From JAADHX01 sp964569385 (GTDB taxonomy: Bacteria > Actinomycetota > Acidimicrobiia > Acidimicrobiales > Poriferisodalaceae), in the NCBI GenBank assembly GCA_964569385.1, contig CAZMUM010000005.1, positions 76,227-140,226 of the forward strand: a stretch of DNA of 64,000 nucleotides, read 5' to 3'. The notes under the pieces were generated by a model. It was not told the origin of the DNA, made no database searches, and saw only the letters and a program-made list of their open reading frames with translations. Positions 28,501 to 36,726 of this stretch are shown one piece after another (position 1 is the stretch's first letter; each line of letters opens with the position of its first letter). The translations under genes were made by a program, and so were the position numbers.

Positions 28501-28814
28501 TGCTGCCCGTCGGCGTAACAGTCAACGAACCTGTGGTCGGAATGGCATCGACTGCTAGTGGCCGCGGCTACTGGTTAGTTGCCTCCGATGGCGGCCTATT
28601 CGCGTTCGGCGACGCCGAGTTCTTTGGCTCAATACCTGGAGTTCTCGGCCCAGGCCAGTCGTTGAACCAACCCATCGTGGGCATGGTTGCGACCTCGACG
28701 GGCCTGGGATACTGGCTAGTTGCCGCCGATGGTGGTGTGTTCGCGTTCGGCGACGCCGAGTTCATCGGAGTACCTGGCAATCCACCAGCCGCCATCGTAG
28801 CGCTGGCCTCATAG
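25527..28814 (+). CDS. Large secreted multidomain protein with C-terminal GYW repeats
   Basis: 1095 residues. A signal peptide ends near SPAGAA. A concanavalin-like (DUF1349-type) domain spans about 30-235 (FTFYTSDDGTTWTSH). FN3/Ig-like domains and a second laminin-like segment follow. A chitobiase-type C-terminal domain lies near 670-750 (VFYTTDGSTPNPSDEEATFG). A PKD-like domain lies near 750-838. Six GYW repeats fill residues about 839-1095 (GYWLVASDGGLFAFGDAEFF). All recognisable parts are binding modules, with no catalytic domain. It probably acts as a surface carbohydrate-binding protein. Together with the gene at 36727 it is one of only two plus-strand genes in the polysaccharide region. 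Confidence 0.8.
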   Translation: MKRLIRTILATLMIATTLQAVSISPAGAAFTDEESFTSTTLGGQWTEAGNTLGGGFFQYPGGRAALSVPESIVSYQPWTSGNRAPSLRQATTNTDFDVVSVFATTPSERFQMQGIVVADEGSGDFIRFDVHFDGTNMRALAAFLDDSNSTATEHISVATPSAGHAAYVRVRRVGNNFTFYTSDDGTTWTSHGTFTRAMAVTSLAPFVGNAVPGAGQSAPAYSGLIDYFGALDENATPGVPLDDILPASAALGTGDDATSPNPDLVDFTEGTDRITTRWNGPEPVTMNVSIAGEGSQSLSNPFPDQTLIFGSLNPSTTYSVTLTLTDMAGNSSQKAYSVTTLAGGTGDGPEFELWHGDNASFGDSGTSQRWVNITGRLTSITGPATLTYQLNGGAIRNASVTADTRRLENGGDFNIDLLRSTLVEGSNTVTLTATDNLGSRIRTVTFTYTSLTDAPSTLLFIDWSTAGSVDAVADVSDGAWAIDAGGLRTLDLGYDRLVTFGDIRWTNYQVRTTFTHNGINTNANGPSSNGPGVGVFLRWNGHNDTVATGSQPQQGFVPDGVNADPIGAIGWWRDSTIAAPQIEITNNSAVIQDSDPFTLTEEETYNLKAQAEGGRYRVKIWKVGDAEPGTWISQGNVGDAPTTGAIALVAHEMDITFGDVTVTPRGASTAATPTFTPNDGVVNEGDTINIGGETGGRVFYTTDGSTPNPSDEEATFGIPVAGGDTIRAIQYVDEKDPSSVATATFTINGAPSVEAGADASIESGEAAALDGSASDDGVGGGNLTVSWRKVSGPGTVTFADGNSTDTSATFSLAGVYVLALDANDGSILRTDTLTITVDANGYWLVDAAGNIYNFGGKQDLGDVAGGTLTNPVSTMASTPSGAGYWITDVKGKVDAFGTATDNGDLPGLDVDPAFPIVNMAANPNGGYYLLGGDGGVFSFGAPFFGSTGAIALVEPVVSMASTPSGLGYWFSAADGGMFAFGDADFFGSVPGVLPVGVTVNEPVVGMASTASGRGYWLVASDGGLFAFGDAEFFGSIPGVLGPGQSLNQPIVGMVATSTGLGYWLVAADGGVFAFGDAEFIGVPGNPPAAIVALAS
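28041..28811 (+). repeat. Six GYW repeats (protein-level) at the C-terminus
   Basis: Units contain GYWL(V/F)..(A/S)DGG(V/L/M)FAFGDA(E/D)FFGS and are about 35-50 residues apart. The last three are most alike, also in DNA. The same unit recurs in the GH26-like protein at 42058. Each unit looks like one or two beta strands of a propeller-like module. Confidence 0.8.
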
Positions 28815-28852
28815 TCACAGCCTCATAGCCAAACTCTCGGCACTCGATGTTG

Positions 28853-28895
28853 AGTAGCGCCCTCCCCGGACAGTAGTTTCGGGGTCGGCGCTACT
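28853..28895. terminator. Hairpin between convergent genes
   Basis: Nine-base arms AGTAGCGCC (28853-28861) and GGCGCTACT (28887-28895) enclose a second stem CCCCG/CGGGG (28864-28868 with 28880-28884). It sits between the stops of the genes at 28814 (+) and 28904 (-). There is no T-run, so bidirectional termination is inferred from position and strength. Confidence 0.5.
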
Positions 28896-28903
28896 TGGGC
28901 GTG

Positions 28904-29719
28904 TCAGCCTTTATCGCGCCAGTCAGACACGTCGACCAGGCCCGTGCCTTGAAGCGCCGCCAGGTCTGGACCGAGGAAGCCGCGCACCTTGGCCTCAACG
29001 ACCGCCGACATCTCTGGGTTCTCCAACGATCGATCGGCTAGGCGAGGGTGGATCCGACGTAGTGCACCGCGGGCCGGGCGCCACTTCAGGCGTCTTGCTA
29101 GCTCGGTAGGCCTCGTTTTGTCGCTCGACGAGTTGCGGATGTCGTCGGTGCCAGCGATGTCTACATGATGCACACCAATGTGATCGAAAACACGCCGCAG
29201 CGTTTCGATTGGTTTACCAACGACATCGTCGAATCGCAGGACTAGAAATTGCTCGATGTCGAACCGACTCAAGTACGGCTCAAGCTGCCAGTGATATCTA
29301 GAAGTTTGGATGATGTGGTGATCCAGGTCAGACGCGATGTCGTCCAGCTCAAGGTGCTCTCGTCCCGAAGCCACTGAATGCACCCAATGCGAACGGATGC
29401 GAGCGATGGGCTCGCGCACCAGATAAAGAAGCCTGACATCGGGACGAGTTTGGTGTAGCCGCTCCGCCGAATCGGGCCAGGTCTGACGCTTGGTGTAGTT
29501 GGGCGAACTGTCGAGCCGCAGTTGGCCATCTTTCCAACCAGGGAACTGGCGTCCATACCACTCGACACCGTTGCTCCATTGCTCGTCCCGCGAGAAGAAG
29601 TCCATCTCCTTGGGATGACTGAGGCAAACATCTGGATGTTTCTCCAGCTGATAATGAAGCGTGGTTGTGGCGCACTTCATCGCGCCGATAAGTGCAACGT
29701 CTGGAGCGCTAGTGGCCAC
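28904..29719 (-). CDS. PAPS-dependent sulfotransferase (heparan-sulfate-type fold)
   Basis: 271 residues. The 5'-phosphosulfate loop is ALIGAMKCATTTLHYQL and the 3'-phosphate-binding strand/helix is YLVREPIARIRSHW. Between them is the domain KEMDFFSRDEQW. These are the hallmarks of bacterial N/O-sulfotransferases resembling the heparan-sulfate enzymes. It would sulfate a sugar hydroxyl or amine in the cytoplasm using PAPS. It lies 8 bp downstream of a C-methyltransferase gene in a row of minus-strand sugar genes, so a glycan substrate is likely. Confidence 0.87.
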   Translation of the reverse strand: MATSAPDVALIGAMKCATTTLHYQLEKHPDVCLSHPKEMDFFSRDEQWSNGVEWYGRQFPGWKDGQLRLDSSPNYTKRQTWPDSAERLHQTRPDVRLLYLVREPIARIRSHWVHSVASGREHLELDDIASDLDHHIIQTSRYHWQLEPYLSRFDIEQFLVLRFDDVVGKPIETLRRVFDHIGVHHVDIAGTDDIRNSSSDKTRPTELARRLKWRPARGALRRIHPRLADRSLENPEMSAVVEAKVRGFLGPDLAALQGTGLVDVSDWRDKG

Positions 29720-29727
29720 GATGGAAC

Positions 29728-30942
29728 TCAGACGGCGCGCAGGGTTGGCGACAAGCCCATATTACTTAGCTGAGAGCCGATCTCGCCCACATAGATTGGG
29801 TTCATCACAACGACTAGTTCGGGATCGTATTCGGCCAAAAACTCCGGCCCGACAATCTCCTGGCCTGTACCGGCCATGAAGAAGCCATGTTTGGTGGGGT
29901 TGATGTCGACGGCGTAGGCGATGTCGTCGGTGCCGAGGTTCGTCAGAAACGACACCCCTTTGGAACCGGCGCCCCAGATAACGGACTTTCCACCGGTCGC
30001 AGCAAGGTCGGCAAATCGAGTGCCCCACTCGTCGAGGGTCTTGAGGTAGCCCTCTCGGTAGGTGACTACACCGGCGCGCAGAGCATCGATGTCGTCTTCG
30101 AGCGGTAGCGGTTCGCCAGTGGCAGGAACGCTAGATGGACGAGCCTCGATGAGTAGGTATTGGTCGTCGTAGTCGAGCTCGAGGTGAAGCACCTCGAAAC
30201 CGGTGGCGCGAAAGAGCCGAGCCAAAGATCCCAGCGAGAAATACGAGCAATGTTCGTAGTAGACATCCCAAAATGCGACCTCTTCGAGCACCCGCTTTAC
30301 ATCAGGAAGCTCGAACAGTACAACGGTGTCTGGTCGATCGCCAATGGCACGCCGAACCATTTCCATGAACTCTTTGACAGGTGAGATGTGTTCGAGGGTA
30401 TGGCGGCACACAACTGCATCGGCTTGGAGGCCCGAGTACTCCTCTGAGTAGAAGTCGGGGATCCACTCAAACCGTTCTGGGTGTTCGTGTTCGATGCGCT
30501 CGACATTTAGCGCTGGGTCGATACCGATGCCTTTGCCCGCGCCCGCGTCGACCATGAACTGAAGGAACTCGCCCATCGACCCACAGCCGATCTCAAGAAC
30601 AGACTTGTCGTGTAGGTCATATTTGTCGACCCAGGTCTTGGCCAGGTTGCGAGCGAAATCGACGAACTTGGCCGAGTAGCCCTGTGTTTCTTCGTAACGC
30701 GCCGAGTACTCGGACAACTGCGTGTCGAAGTCGGCGTTAAACAAGAAACCACAATCTTGGCAATAGGTGAGGGCAAGATCGCCGCGCGGGTACCCCTCGG
30801 CCTCGGCTCGGGACTCCAGCAACAGGCAGCTATTGGTGGGAATCTGATCCTCAGTAGCGACTAGCTCAAGGCGGACGCTGTCGCATGCCGGGCAAGCCTT
30901 GATTCGACGGTCGGCGGCCGGTGCGGCTGTATCTTCGGTCAC
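29728..30942 (-). CDS. C-methyltransferase-family protein
   Basis: About 404 residues. It has N-terminal Cys pairs (CPAC, CQDC), a SAM domain with SVLEIGCGSMGEFLQFM and a C-terminal domain with SVIWGAGSKGVSFLTNL and VDINPTKHGFFMAG. This is the same three-part order as the protein at 21471. An ATG at 30996 is open, but the GTG at 30942 lies 4 bp after the stop of the preceding gene and begins just before the zinc domain, so it is preferred. The two paralogues share the GAGSKG, KHG and VVMNP motifs and probably act on related sugar intermediates. Confidence 0.83.
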   Translation of the reverse strand: MTEDTAAPAADRRIKACPACDSVRLELVATEDQIPTNSCLLLESRAEAEGYPRGDLALTYCQDCGFLFNADFDTQLSEYSARYEETQGYSAKFVDFARNLAKTWVDKYDLHDKSVLEIGCGSMGEFLQFMVDAGAGKGIGIDPALNVERIEHEHPERFEWIPDFYSEEYSGLQADAVVCRHTLEHISPVKEFMEMVRRAIGDRPDTVVLFELPDVKRVLEEVAFWDVYYEHCSYFSLGSLARLFRATGFEVLHLELDYDDQYLLIEARPSSVPATGEPLPLEDDIDALRAGVVTYREGYLKTLDEWGTRFADLAATGGKSVIWGAGSKGVSFLTNLGTDDIAYAVDINPTKHGFFMAGTGQEIVGPEFLAEYDPELVVVMNPIYVGEIGSQLSNMGLSPTLRAV

Positions 30943-30946
30943 GGCT

Positions 30947-32176
30947 TCACTCAACAATCTGCGGTGTCGGGACGGGCACGATGAATTTGCCGCCACGGGA
31001 AAGGTATTCGGCCTGCTGGGCCATTATCTCGTCCTTGAAATTCCATGCCAGCAAGAGCACATAGTCGGGCATCTCGTCGACGAGTGCCGATACGTCTCGC
31101 ACTACCTGGTGGGTTCCGGGCATGTGCAGACCATGTTTGTGAACGTTTCGGTCGACCACGAAGTCGACAAGATCTGTGCCGATTCCCACGAAGTTGATGA
31201 GGGTGGCGCCCTTGGCGGCAGCACCGTAGGCCGCAATCGTCTTTCCCTGAGCCCTGAGATCGGTGAGCATCGCATGAAGGTCGCGCTTGACACCGGCGAC
31301 CCTGTCGGCGAATGCCTCATAGTAGGCAAAGGTATCCATGCCTGCGGCCTGCTCGGCGGCCAAGTACTCGCGCACCGTTTCGCTTGGCTCATCCTTGTGG
31401 CCACAGTGCCAGCGCAGCGTCCCGCCGTGGAGACTCGGGAAGTACTCGACATGGTTTAGGAACAGACCATGGTTACGCATTTGACGATCGATAGATGTGC
31501 ACGAGTGGTAGTAAAAGTGCTCGTGGTAAATGGTGTCGAATTCGCAGTGTTCGATCAGATCCCGAACGTAGGGATTCTCGATGTGGATCACGCCGTCGTC
31601 GGCCAGAAGAGTCTTCATTCCAGCAGTAAAATCGTTGATGTCTGGAATGTGGGCAAACACGTTGTTGGCGATGATTACGTCGGCTTTAGGACCGGTAGCC
31701 ACCAATCGATCGGCCATATCCTCACCGAAGAACTCGACGAGCGTCGGGACACCAATCGCGTTTGCGGCCGCGGCTGGTTCTGACGATGGATCAATGCCAA
31801 GCACCGGAATATCGACTTCGACGAAGTTCTTGAGCAGGTAGCCGTCATTTGACGCCAACTCAACCACCAGGCTGTTGCCGTCGAGTTTGCGTTCTTCGAT
31901 AAGAGCCATGGCGTGCTCGCGAGAGTGCTTGAGCACCACGTCGCTGAACGACGAAAAGTACAGATAGTTGCCGTCGAAGAGTTGGTCCTCGGGAACGTCC
32001 TCGGTGATCTGCACCAAGGCCGACTCCGGGCAGAATACGAGATTCAGTGGAAATCTCGGCTCGGGTTTGTCGAGATCCTCTGGACGAACCAGGGCATCAG
32101 CAAGGGGGGTGATTCCCAGATCGAGAAATGGGAGAAGGTTCTTGCTTCCCGACGCCCGGCACTTGTCAATTTTCAT
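30947..32176 (-). CDS. C-methyltransferase-family protein with a degenerate zinc site
   Basis: 409 residues of TylC3-like type. The N-terminal CRASGSKNLLPFLDLGITPLA gives way to a SAM domain (LVVELASNDGYLLKNF). The central FDTIYHEHFYYHSCTS is the family's catalytic Tyr/His/Glu motif. The C-terminal domain has TIAAYGAAAKGATLINFV. Canonical members have two CxxC pairs in the zinc domain. Here they read CRAS and CPES, so two of the four Cys are lost. It lies 14 bp downstream of the epimerase gene and close to the cytidylyltransferase gene. This fits C-methylation of a CDP-linked deoxysugar. Confidence 0.84.
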   Translation of the reverse strand: MKIDKCRASGSKNLLPFLDLGITPLADALVRPEDLDKPEPRFPLNLVFCPESALVQITEDVPEDQLFDGNYLYFSSFSDVVLKHSREHAMALIEERKLDGNSLVVELASNDGYLLKNFVEVDIPVLGIDPSSEPAAAANAIGVPTLVEFFGEDMADRLVATGPKADVIIANNVFAHIPDINDFTAGMKTLLADDGVIHIENPYVRDLIEHCEFDTIYHEHFYYHSCTSIDRQMRNHGLFLNHVEYFPSLHGGTLRWHCGHKDEPSETVREYLAAEQAAGMDTFAYYEAFADRVAGVKRDLHAMLTDLRAQGKTIAAYGAAAKGATLINFVGIGTDLVDFVVDRNVHKHGLHMPGTHQVVRDVSALVDEMPDYVLLLAWNFKDEIMAQQAEYLSRGGKFIVPVPTPQIVE

Positions 32177-32190
32177 GAGTCGGTCTCTCG

Positions 32191-33222
32191 TTACTTGCTG
32201 GTCGACCAGCGTAGATCGGCGTCGAGTTCGTTGGACTCGAGCAAACGGCCAATCGTCTTCACCCGCATGAAGCGATTTCCCTCGAGCTGTTCAAGGGTGA
32301 GGCCGACTCGTTGGTAATCGGCCAGCAGCTCCTCGATACCTCGGCGCACGGTCCATTGAGGCTTGAACCCCGGAACCAGCCTGGCGATCTTGTCGCAACT
32401 GACCCGATAGTTCCTGATGTCATTGAAGGCTTCGTCGGCAAGAGTGACAACACTGTCAGGAACGATTTCCTCGACCATCTTGGCTACGTCGCGAATTTGA
32501 TAGTTCTCGGTGGTCATACCCACGTTGAACGGCTCGTTGTGAACGACATCGCGAGGTGCTTCCATGAGCGCCAGAAACGCCCGCGAGATGTCTTCGATGT
32601 GCACGAGCGGGCGCCAGGAGGTGCCATCGCTTTTTAGGAAGACCTTGCCGGTGGTGTACGCGAACCCAGTCAGGTTGTTGACGACCAGATCGCCACGAAG
32701 GCGACTCGACGAGCCATAGGCTGTCGCGTTTCGCAGGTAGGTGGGACTGAACGAGTCATCGGCCAACTCGCCGAGTGCCTTTTCGCTAAGCACCTTCGAC
32801 TCGCCATAGGGAGTTACCGGATTGAACTCCCCCGATTCGTCGATTGGAGCATCGCTTGAGGCGCCGTACAGGCTGCACGACGACGAGTAGAGGAACCGGG
32901 TCGCACCGGCCTCTTTGGCCATCTCCGCAATGCGAACCGTGGCCCGGTAGTTGATGTCGTAGGTGCACTCTGGGTTGAGGTCGCCCAACGGGTCGTTGCT
33001 GATGGCGGCCAAATGGACAACAGCGTCGACGCCCTTAAGCATCTCGGGCTCGACGTCACGAACATCAACTCGGAATGCTGGTAGATCGGCGGTGTTCTCG
33101 CCGAACTCACAGCCCTCGAACAAGAAGCTGTCCGCGCCGACGACGTCGTGGCCGGCGCCTTGAAACATGGGGACTAACACTCGGCCGATGTATCCGTCGT
33201 GTCCGGTGACCAACACCTTCAT
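32191..33222 (-). CDS. NAD-dependent epimerase/dehydratase (extended SDR)
   Basis: 343 residues. The nucleotide-binding VLVTGHDGYIGRVLVPMF is at the N-terminus. The catalytic Ser/Tyr/Lys are in LYSSSCSLYG and TPYGESKVLSEKAL. The substrate domain includes LRNATAYGSSSRLRGDLVV. It modifies a sugar nucleotide. The specific reaction cannot be read. Such a gene often pairs with a glucose-1-phosphate cytidylyltransferase and a C-methyltransferase, as here, suggesting a CDP-sugar substrate. It is followed after 14 bp by the methyltransferase gene at 30947. Confidence 0.87.
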   Translation of the reverse strand: MKVLVTGHDGYIGRVLVPMFQGAGHDVVGADSFLFEGCEFGENTADLPAFRVDVRDVEPEMLKGVDAVVHLAAISNDPLGDLNPECTYDINYRATVRIAEMAKEAGATRFLYSSSCSLYGASSDAPIDESGEFNPVTPYGESKVLSEKALGELADDSFSPTYLRNATAYGSSSRLRGDLVVNNLTGFAYTTGKVFLKSDGTSWRPLVHIEDISRAFLALMEAPRDVVHNEPFNVGMTTENYQIRDVAKMVEEIVPDSVVTLADEAFNDIRNYRVSCDKIARLVPGFKPQWTVRRGIEELLADYQRVGLTLEQLEGNRFMRVKTIGRLLESNELDADLRWSTSK

Positions 33223-33337
33223 CTGAGCATTTCCTTTGTTCCTAGAACCTGGTTGATTGAGTGTTTTACCAGTCGGCTACTTCGAACCACAGGTGAAGCA
33301 CTTCGCGCGAGCGTTGACCCGTCCAGCGATTCTGCGT

Positions 33338-34123
33338 TCAAGATGTCGGGTCGTCCCAGACACGCCATGGTGCTTCGTTGGCCCACAAATCCTCAAGGCG
33401 CTTCTTGTCTCGGACGGTATCCATGCACTGCCAGAAGCCGTGATGTTTGAAAGCCATAAGCTGCCCGTCGGCGGCAAGACCTTCAAGAGGCTCGCGTTCG
33501 AACATGATGTCATCGCCTTCGATGTAGTCGAACACACCTGGCTCGAACACGAAGAATGCACCGTTAATCCATCCTTCGCCGGTTTGAGGTTTCTCGTTAA
33601 ACTCGAGAATTTGATCGCCTTCTATTTCCATATGACCAAATCGTGCTGGTGGTCGTGCTGCCGTCAGCGTCGCTAGTTTCCCGTGCGACTTGTGGAAGTC
33701 AACTAGAGCGTGGAGGTCAACGTCGGCAACACCATCGCCCCACGTAACCATGCAGGTCTCGTCGCCAAGGTACGGCTGTAACCGTTTGATGCGCCCGCCT
33801 GTGGCAGTGGGCAGACCGGTATCGACAAGGTCGACCTGCCAATCGATTCTTGCCGCGTCGGAGTCGTACGGGCGAATCTCGCCGGCTGCGAAGTCGATCC
33901 GGAGGCTACCGGTCGTGGTTATCGCGTCTGCGAACCAGCGCTTGATGTAATCGGCCTTGTAGCCGCACGCCACCGCGAACTCGTTGTGACCAAAGTGAGC
34001 GTAGTACTGCATGATGTGCCACAAGATGGGTCGTCCGCCAACTTCGACCATGGGCTTCGGTTTCAATTCTGTTTCTTCAGACAAGCGCGTTCCGAGCCCG
34101 CCAGCCAAGATTCCAACCTTCAT
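33338..34123 (-). CDS. rfbF: Glucose-1-phosphate cytidylyltransferase
   Basis: About 261 residues, matching the family. The nucleotidyltransferase signature is KVGILAGGLGTRLSEETELK, with PKPMVEVGGRPILWHIM next. The metal site is in MVTWGDGVADVD, and the ending HHGFWQCMDTVRDKKRLEDLW is characteristic of RfbF/DdhA. It makes CDP-glucose from CTP and glucose 1-phosphate, the entry to CDP-deoxyhexoses. ATG 34123 is chosen over the longer frame because an AGAGG lies about 9 bp upstream. No CDP-glucose 4,6-dehydratase gene is in the window. Confidence 0.93.
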   Translation of the reverse strand: MKVGILAGGLGTRLSEETELKPKPMVEVGGRPILWHIMQYYAHFGHNEFAVACGYKADYIKRWFADAITTTGSLRIDFAAGEIRPYDSDAARIDWQVDLVDTGLPTATGGRIKRLQPYLGDETCMVTWGDGVADVDLHALVDFHKSHGKLATLTAARPPARFGHMEIEGDQILEFNEKPQTGEGWINGAFFVFEPGVFDYIEGDDIMFEREPLEGLAADGQLMAFKHHGFWQCMDTVRDKKRLEDLWANEAPWRVWDDPTS

Positions 34124-34256
34124 TTTCCCCGACCTCTCATCGATGCTTGAGTGTGCACCACCATTGGCCTTCCCTGTCGGCAGCAACGCTCATTACTGGA
34201 GAGGCTGGCCGCACCAACCCAAGTGAAGCCCAGCCCGCTCCAACACTGCGACTTTG

Positions 34257-35168
34257 TCACGAACCATGCACCTCTTTGTATTCCGATGGCATTGGACCGA
34301 CTAGCCCAACAATCAGGCCAGTGCCGTACGCGACGCTTCTGCTCGCCTCAACAAATCCGAGGCTAGGCGACCTGAAGTGTGAGCCAAGTTCGAGGGGCGC
34401 ACCCAGAATCGACGCCAATCCGGCCACGCACCGCTTGAGTTTCCTGCCAACCGACGGCTGAGCCGAACGTAGGTGATAACTGCGGCCCCAGCCAACTCGA
34501 TAGTGCCTACGCCACAGCCACCGAGCAGAAACTCGCGACGGTGGAACCGACTCGTCGACAATCGCTAGAGGGGCTGCCACAAAACGATGGCCATGCTGAG
34601 CCGCGGTTCTGAAGAGATACGTGTCTGACCCGCCGGTTAGGCGCAGCCGGACGTCAAATGGTGGATCCGCCACGTCGAAAAGTTCGATTGGAATCAAGAC
34701 GTTGCTTGTTCGCGCGTGGAACGGCTCGATCGCGGATCCCGTCTCGGGCATGTCTCTCTGGAAATAACCTCCATCGACAACCCACTTAGGTGGGGACTCT
34801 CCGAAGTTCGGCACCGAACCGCCCTGTACCACGGCGCGATTGCTACTGGCCCAGACACGCCCAAGCTCAACAAGACAGTCTGGCCTGGGCTGTTCGTCGT
34901 CGTCGAAGAAGGCGACCGCGTCGACCGTAAGACCACGAGCCAATCTGACGGCTCGGTTTCGGGCAAACGGGATACCGCGCTCGTCTTCGACAACGGCCGT
35001 GATGGGCCAGTCATGAGGAGCCGCTGGCACTTGCAACTCGCCATGATTGTCGACAACGATGAGAACAACGTCGACATCGCCGGGCACCACGCATGAATCG
35101 AGAGCGTCGAACAACCTCGCCATTCCATCGGGTCGTCTGTAGGTGCACACCGCTATCGCCAACTTCAT
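34257..35168 (-). CDS. Family 2-type glycosyltransferase
   Basis: About 303 residues. The GT-A N-terminus KLAIAVCTYRRPDGMARL has the family 2 motif. A DDD in VAFFDDDEQPRPD provides the DxD metal site. The acceptor side has GGSDTYLFRTAAQHG, and two C-terminal hydrophobic stretches hint at membrane association. The ATG at 35168 overlaps the flippase stop by 4 bp (ATGA), so the two are coupled. The donor and acceptor are unknown. Confidence 0.85.
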   Translation of the reverse strand: MKLAIAVCTYRRPDGMARLFDALDSCVVPGDVDVVLIVVDNHGELQVPAAPHDWPITAVVEDERGIPFARNRAVRLARGLTVDAVAFFDDDEQPRPDCLVELGRVWASSNRAVVQGGSVPNFGESPPKWVVDGGYFQRDMPETGSAIEPFHARTSNVLIPIELFDVADPPFDVRLRLTGGSDTYLFRTAAQHGHRFVAAPLAIVDESVPPSRVSARWLWRRHYRVGWGRSYHLRSAQPSVGRKLKRCVAGLASILGAPLELGSHFRSPSLGFVEASRSVAYGTGLIVGLVGPMPSEYKEVHGS

Positions 35169-36646
35169 GACGAAGACTCCCGATACAAGAGTCTTTCTAG
35201 TGGGGGCAGACCAATCCGGAGTAAGTCTCGTAGATGCGGATCGCGCCAGACCAGGAGCGTCGCGCCGTAGGCAATTGCCCCCACGAGACTTGCACCTATG
35301 AGCGGTAGCCAGGGAGAGCCGCCGTCGAGCAGCTGCAAGGCGCCCCAAGTCGCAGCGAACTGTACTGCGATCGCAAAAAGTTGCCTTCGGAGGCTCCACC
35401 AGAACTCGCGTTGACTCAGATCGATGTAGCGGAACGCGACCTCAAGGGTTGGGATCAACAGAAGAGCGACGGCGCCCAAGTAGCCCCAGGCCACAGCTTC
35501 CACGCTGATCGTCAGGCCGATCGAATAGCCACCAAGTAGAACGATGGCGACGACAATGCCTCGGTACAGAAGGACGTCGGTGCGACCTAACGCTTGGAGA
35601 ACCACACCTGAGGAGTTGCTAACCAGCTGAATCAGCCCGATCACGCTCACGATCTGAATAAGAGGCTCGACCCCAACCCACTTCGACCCGAGAACCGCAT
35701 CTGTGAGCGGGTAAGCCAGAACGATCAGAGGCACACTCATAGGGGCCCCAGCGGTGAGAACCACGCCAACGGTTCGCTTGAAGCTCGACCGCATGCGACC
35801 GGGGTTGTCTTGCATCTTTGACATCGCCGGAAAAAGGATGCGTCGATACATAACCGCGGTGATCTCAAGCGGCACTCGATTTAGCCGATTAGACTGTGAA
35901 TAGAGTCCGCCCGCCGCGTCTCCAAAGACTCGCGCCACCAGGAACCGGTCGGCGAACTGCGACACGAAGTTCACAAGCCTGAACACCGAGAGATTCGTCG
36001 AGAACGACCGCACCGATCGCAGATGGTCGGCGTCGAAACTCCTGGTTGGTCGAAAACTCACTTGCCACCACGCGCCGATGGTGCCAGCGACCCCGCCGCA
36101 CAAAGAGCTCACGACAAGCGACCAGACCCCCCACCCGGCAATCGCACCACCGACGGCAACTGCGGTACTCACAACAACTACAACAACGTCGACCTTCACT
36201 AAGCGGCTATATGCGAGGTCGTGTCGAAGTAGGGCAAGCGGAACCATCCCCAGCCCCGCTATGGCGAACGACAAGACGGCAACCCGAAAGACGTCGACCG
36301 CGAGTTGGCTCCCAAGAACAGGCTGCAACCACGGCGCTACAAGGGCTCCGACCACCGTCAGGCCAATACCGACGGCGCTGTTGAACCAGAAGATTGTTGA
36401 GTACTGCGGCGGTCCAAGGTCTTGGCGTTGCACAATCGCAGCCGCAGTTCCCAAGTCGCCAATAACGGTGTCGATGAACCTAGTCATGATGGTGGCGAGT
36501 GCCAGGACACCAAAAACACTCGGCTCCAGAATGTTGGCGAGAATAATTAACGTCGCTATCTGGGTCAGTTGTTTGGCTAGCTGACTGACTGCTACCCATC
36601 GACTTCCGGAAATGATCTCCGAAGTGTCCACGTGTTGTGCCTTCAC
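35165..36646 (-). CDS. Polysaccharide flippase of the MOP superfamily (Wzx-like)
   Basis: A 493-residue membrane protein with about 12-14 hydrophobic segments. It begins GSRWVAVSQLAKQLTQIATLIILANILEP in the style of lipopolysaccharide/O-antigen flippases of the polysaccharide-synthase type. FGVLALATIMTRFIDT and GLYSQSNRLNRVP are typical landmarks. It would move lipid-linked repeat units across the membrane. It is coupled to a glycosyltransferase and stands divergent from another at 36727, in a cluster lacking a recognisable Wzy polymerase. Confidence 0.88.
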   Translation of the reverse strand: MKAQHVDTSEIISGSRWVAVSQLAKQLTQIATLIILANILEPSVFGVLALATIMTRFIDTVIGDLGTAAAIVQRQDLGPPQYSTIFWFNSAVGIGLTVVGALVAPWLQPVLGSQLAVDVFRVAVLSFAIAGLGMVPLALLRHDLAYSRLVKVDVVVVVVSTAVAVGGAIAGWGVWSLVVSSLCGGVAGTIGAWWQVSFRPTRSFDADHLRSVRSFSTNLSVFRLVNFVSQFADRFLVARVFGDAAGGLYSQSNRLNRVPLEITAVMYRRILFPAMSKMQDNPGRMRSSFKRTVGVVLTAGAPMSVPLIVLAYPLTDAVLGSKWVGVEPLIQIVSVIGLIQLVSNSSGVVLQALGRTDVLLYRGIVVAIVLLGGYSIGLTISVEAVAWGYLGAVALLLIPTLEVAFRYIDLSQREFWWSLRRQLFAIAVQFAATWGALQLLDGGSPWLPLIGASLVGAIAYGATLLVWRDPHLRDLLRIGLPPLERLLYRESSS

Positions 36647-36726
36647 CGTGGTTTCCTAGTTGGTGGCGCGGCCGTGGTCGCCCAACGTGTGCTTGTAGTA
36701 ATGCACTTTCTTCCTTGGAGACCCAT

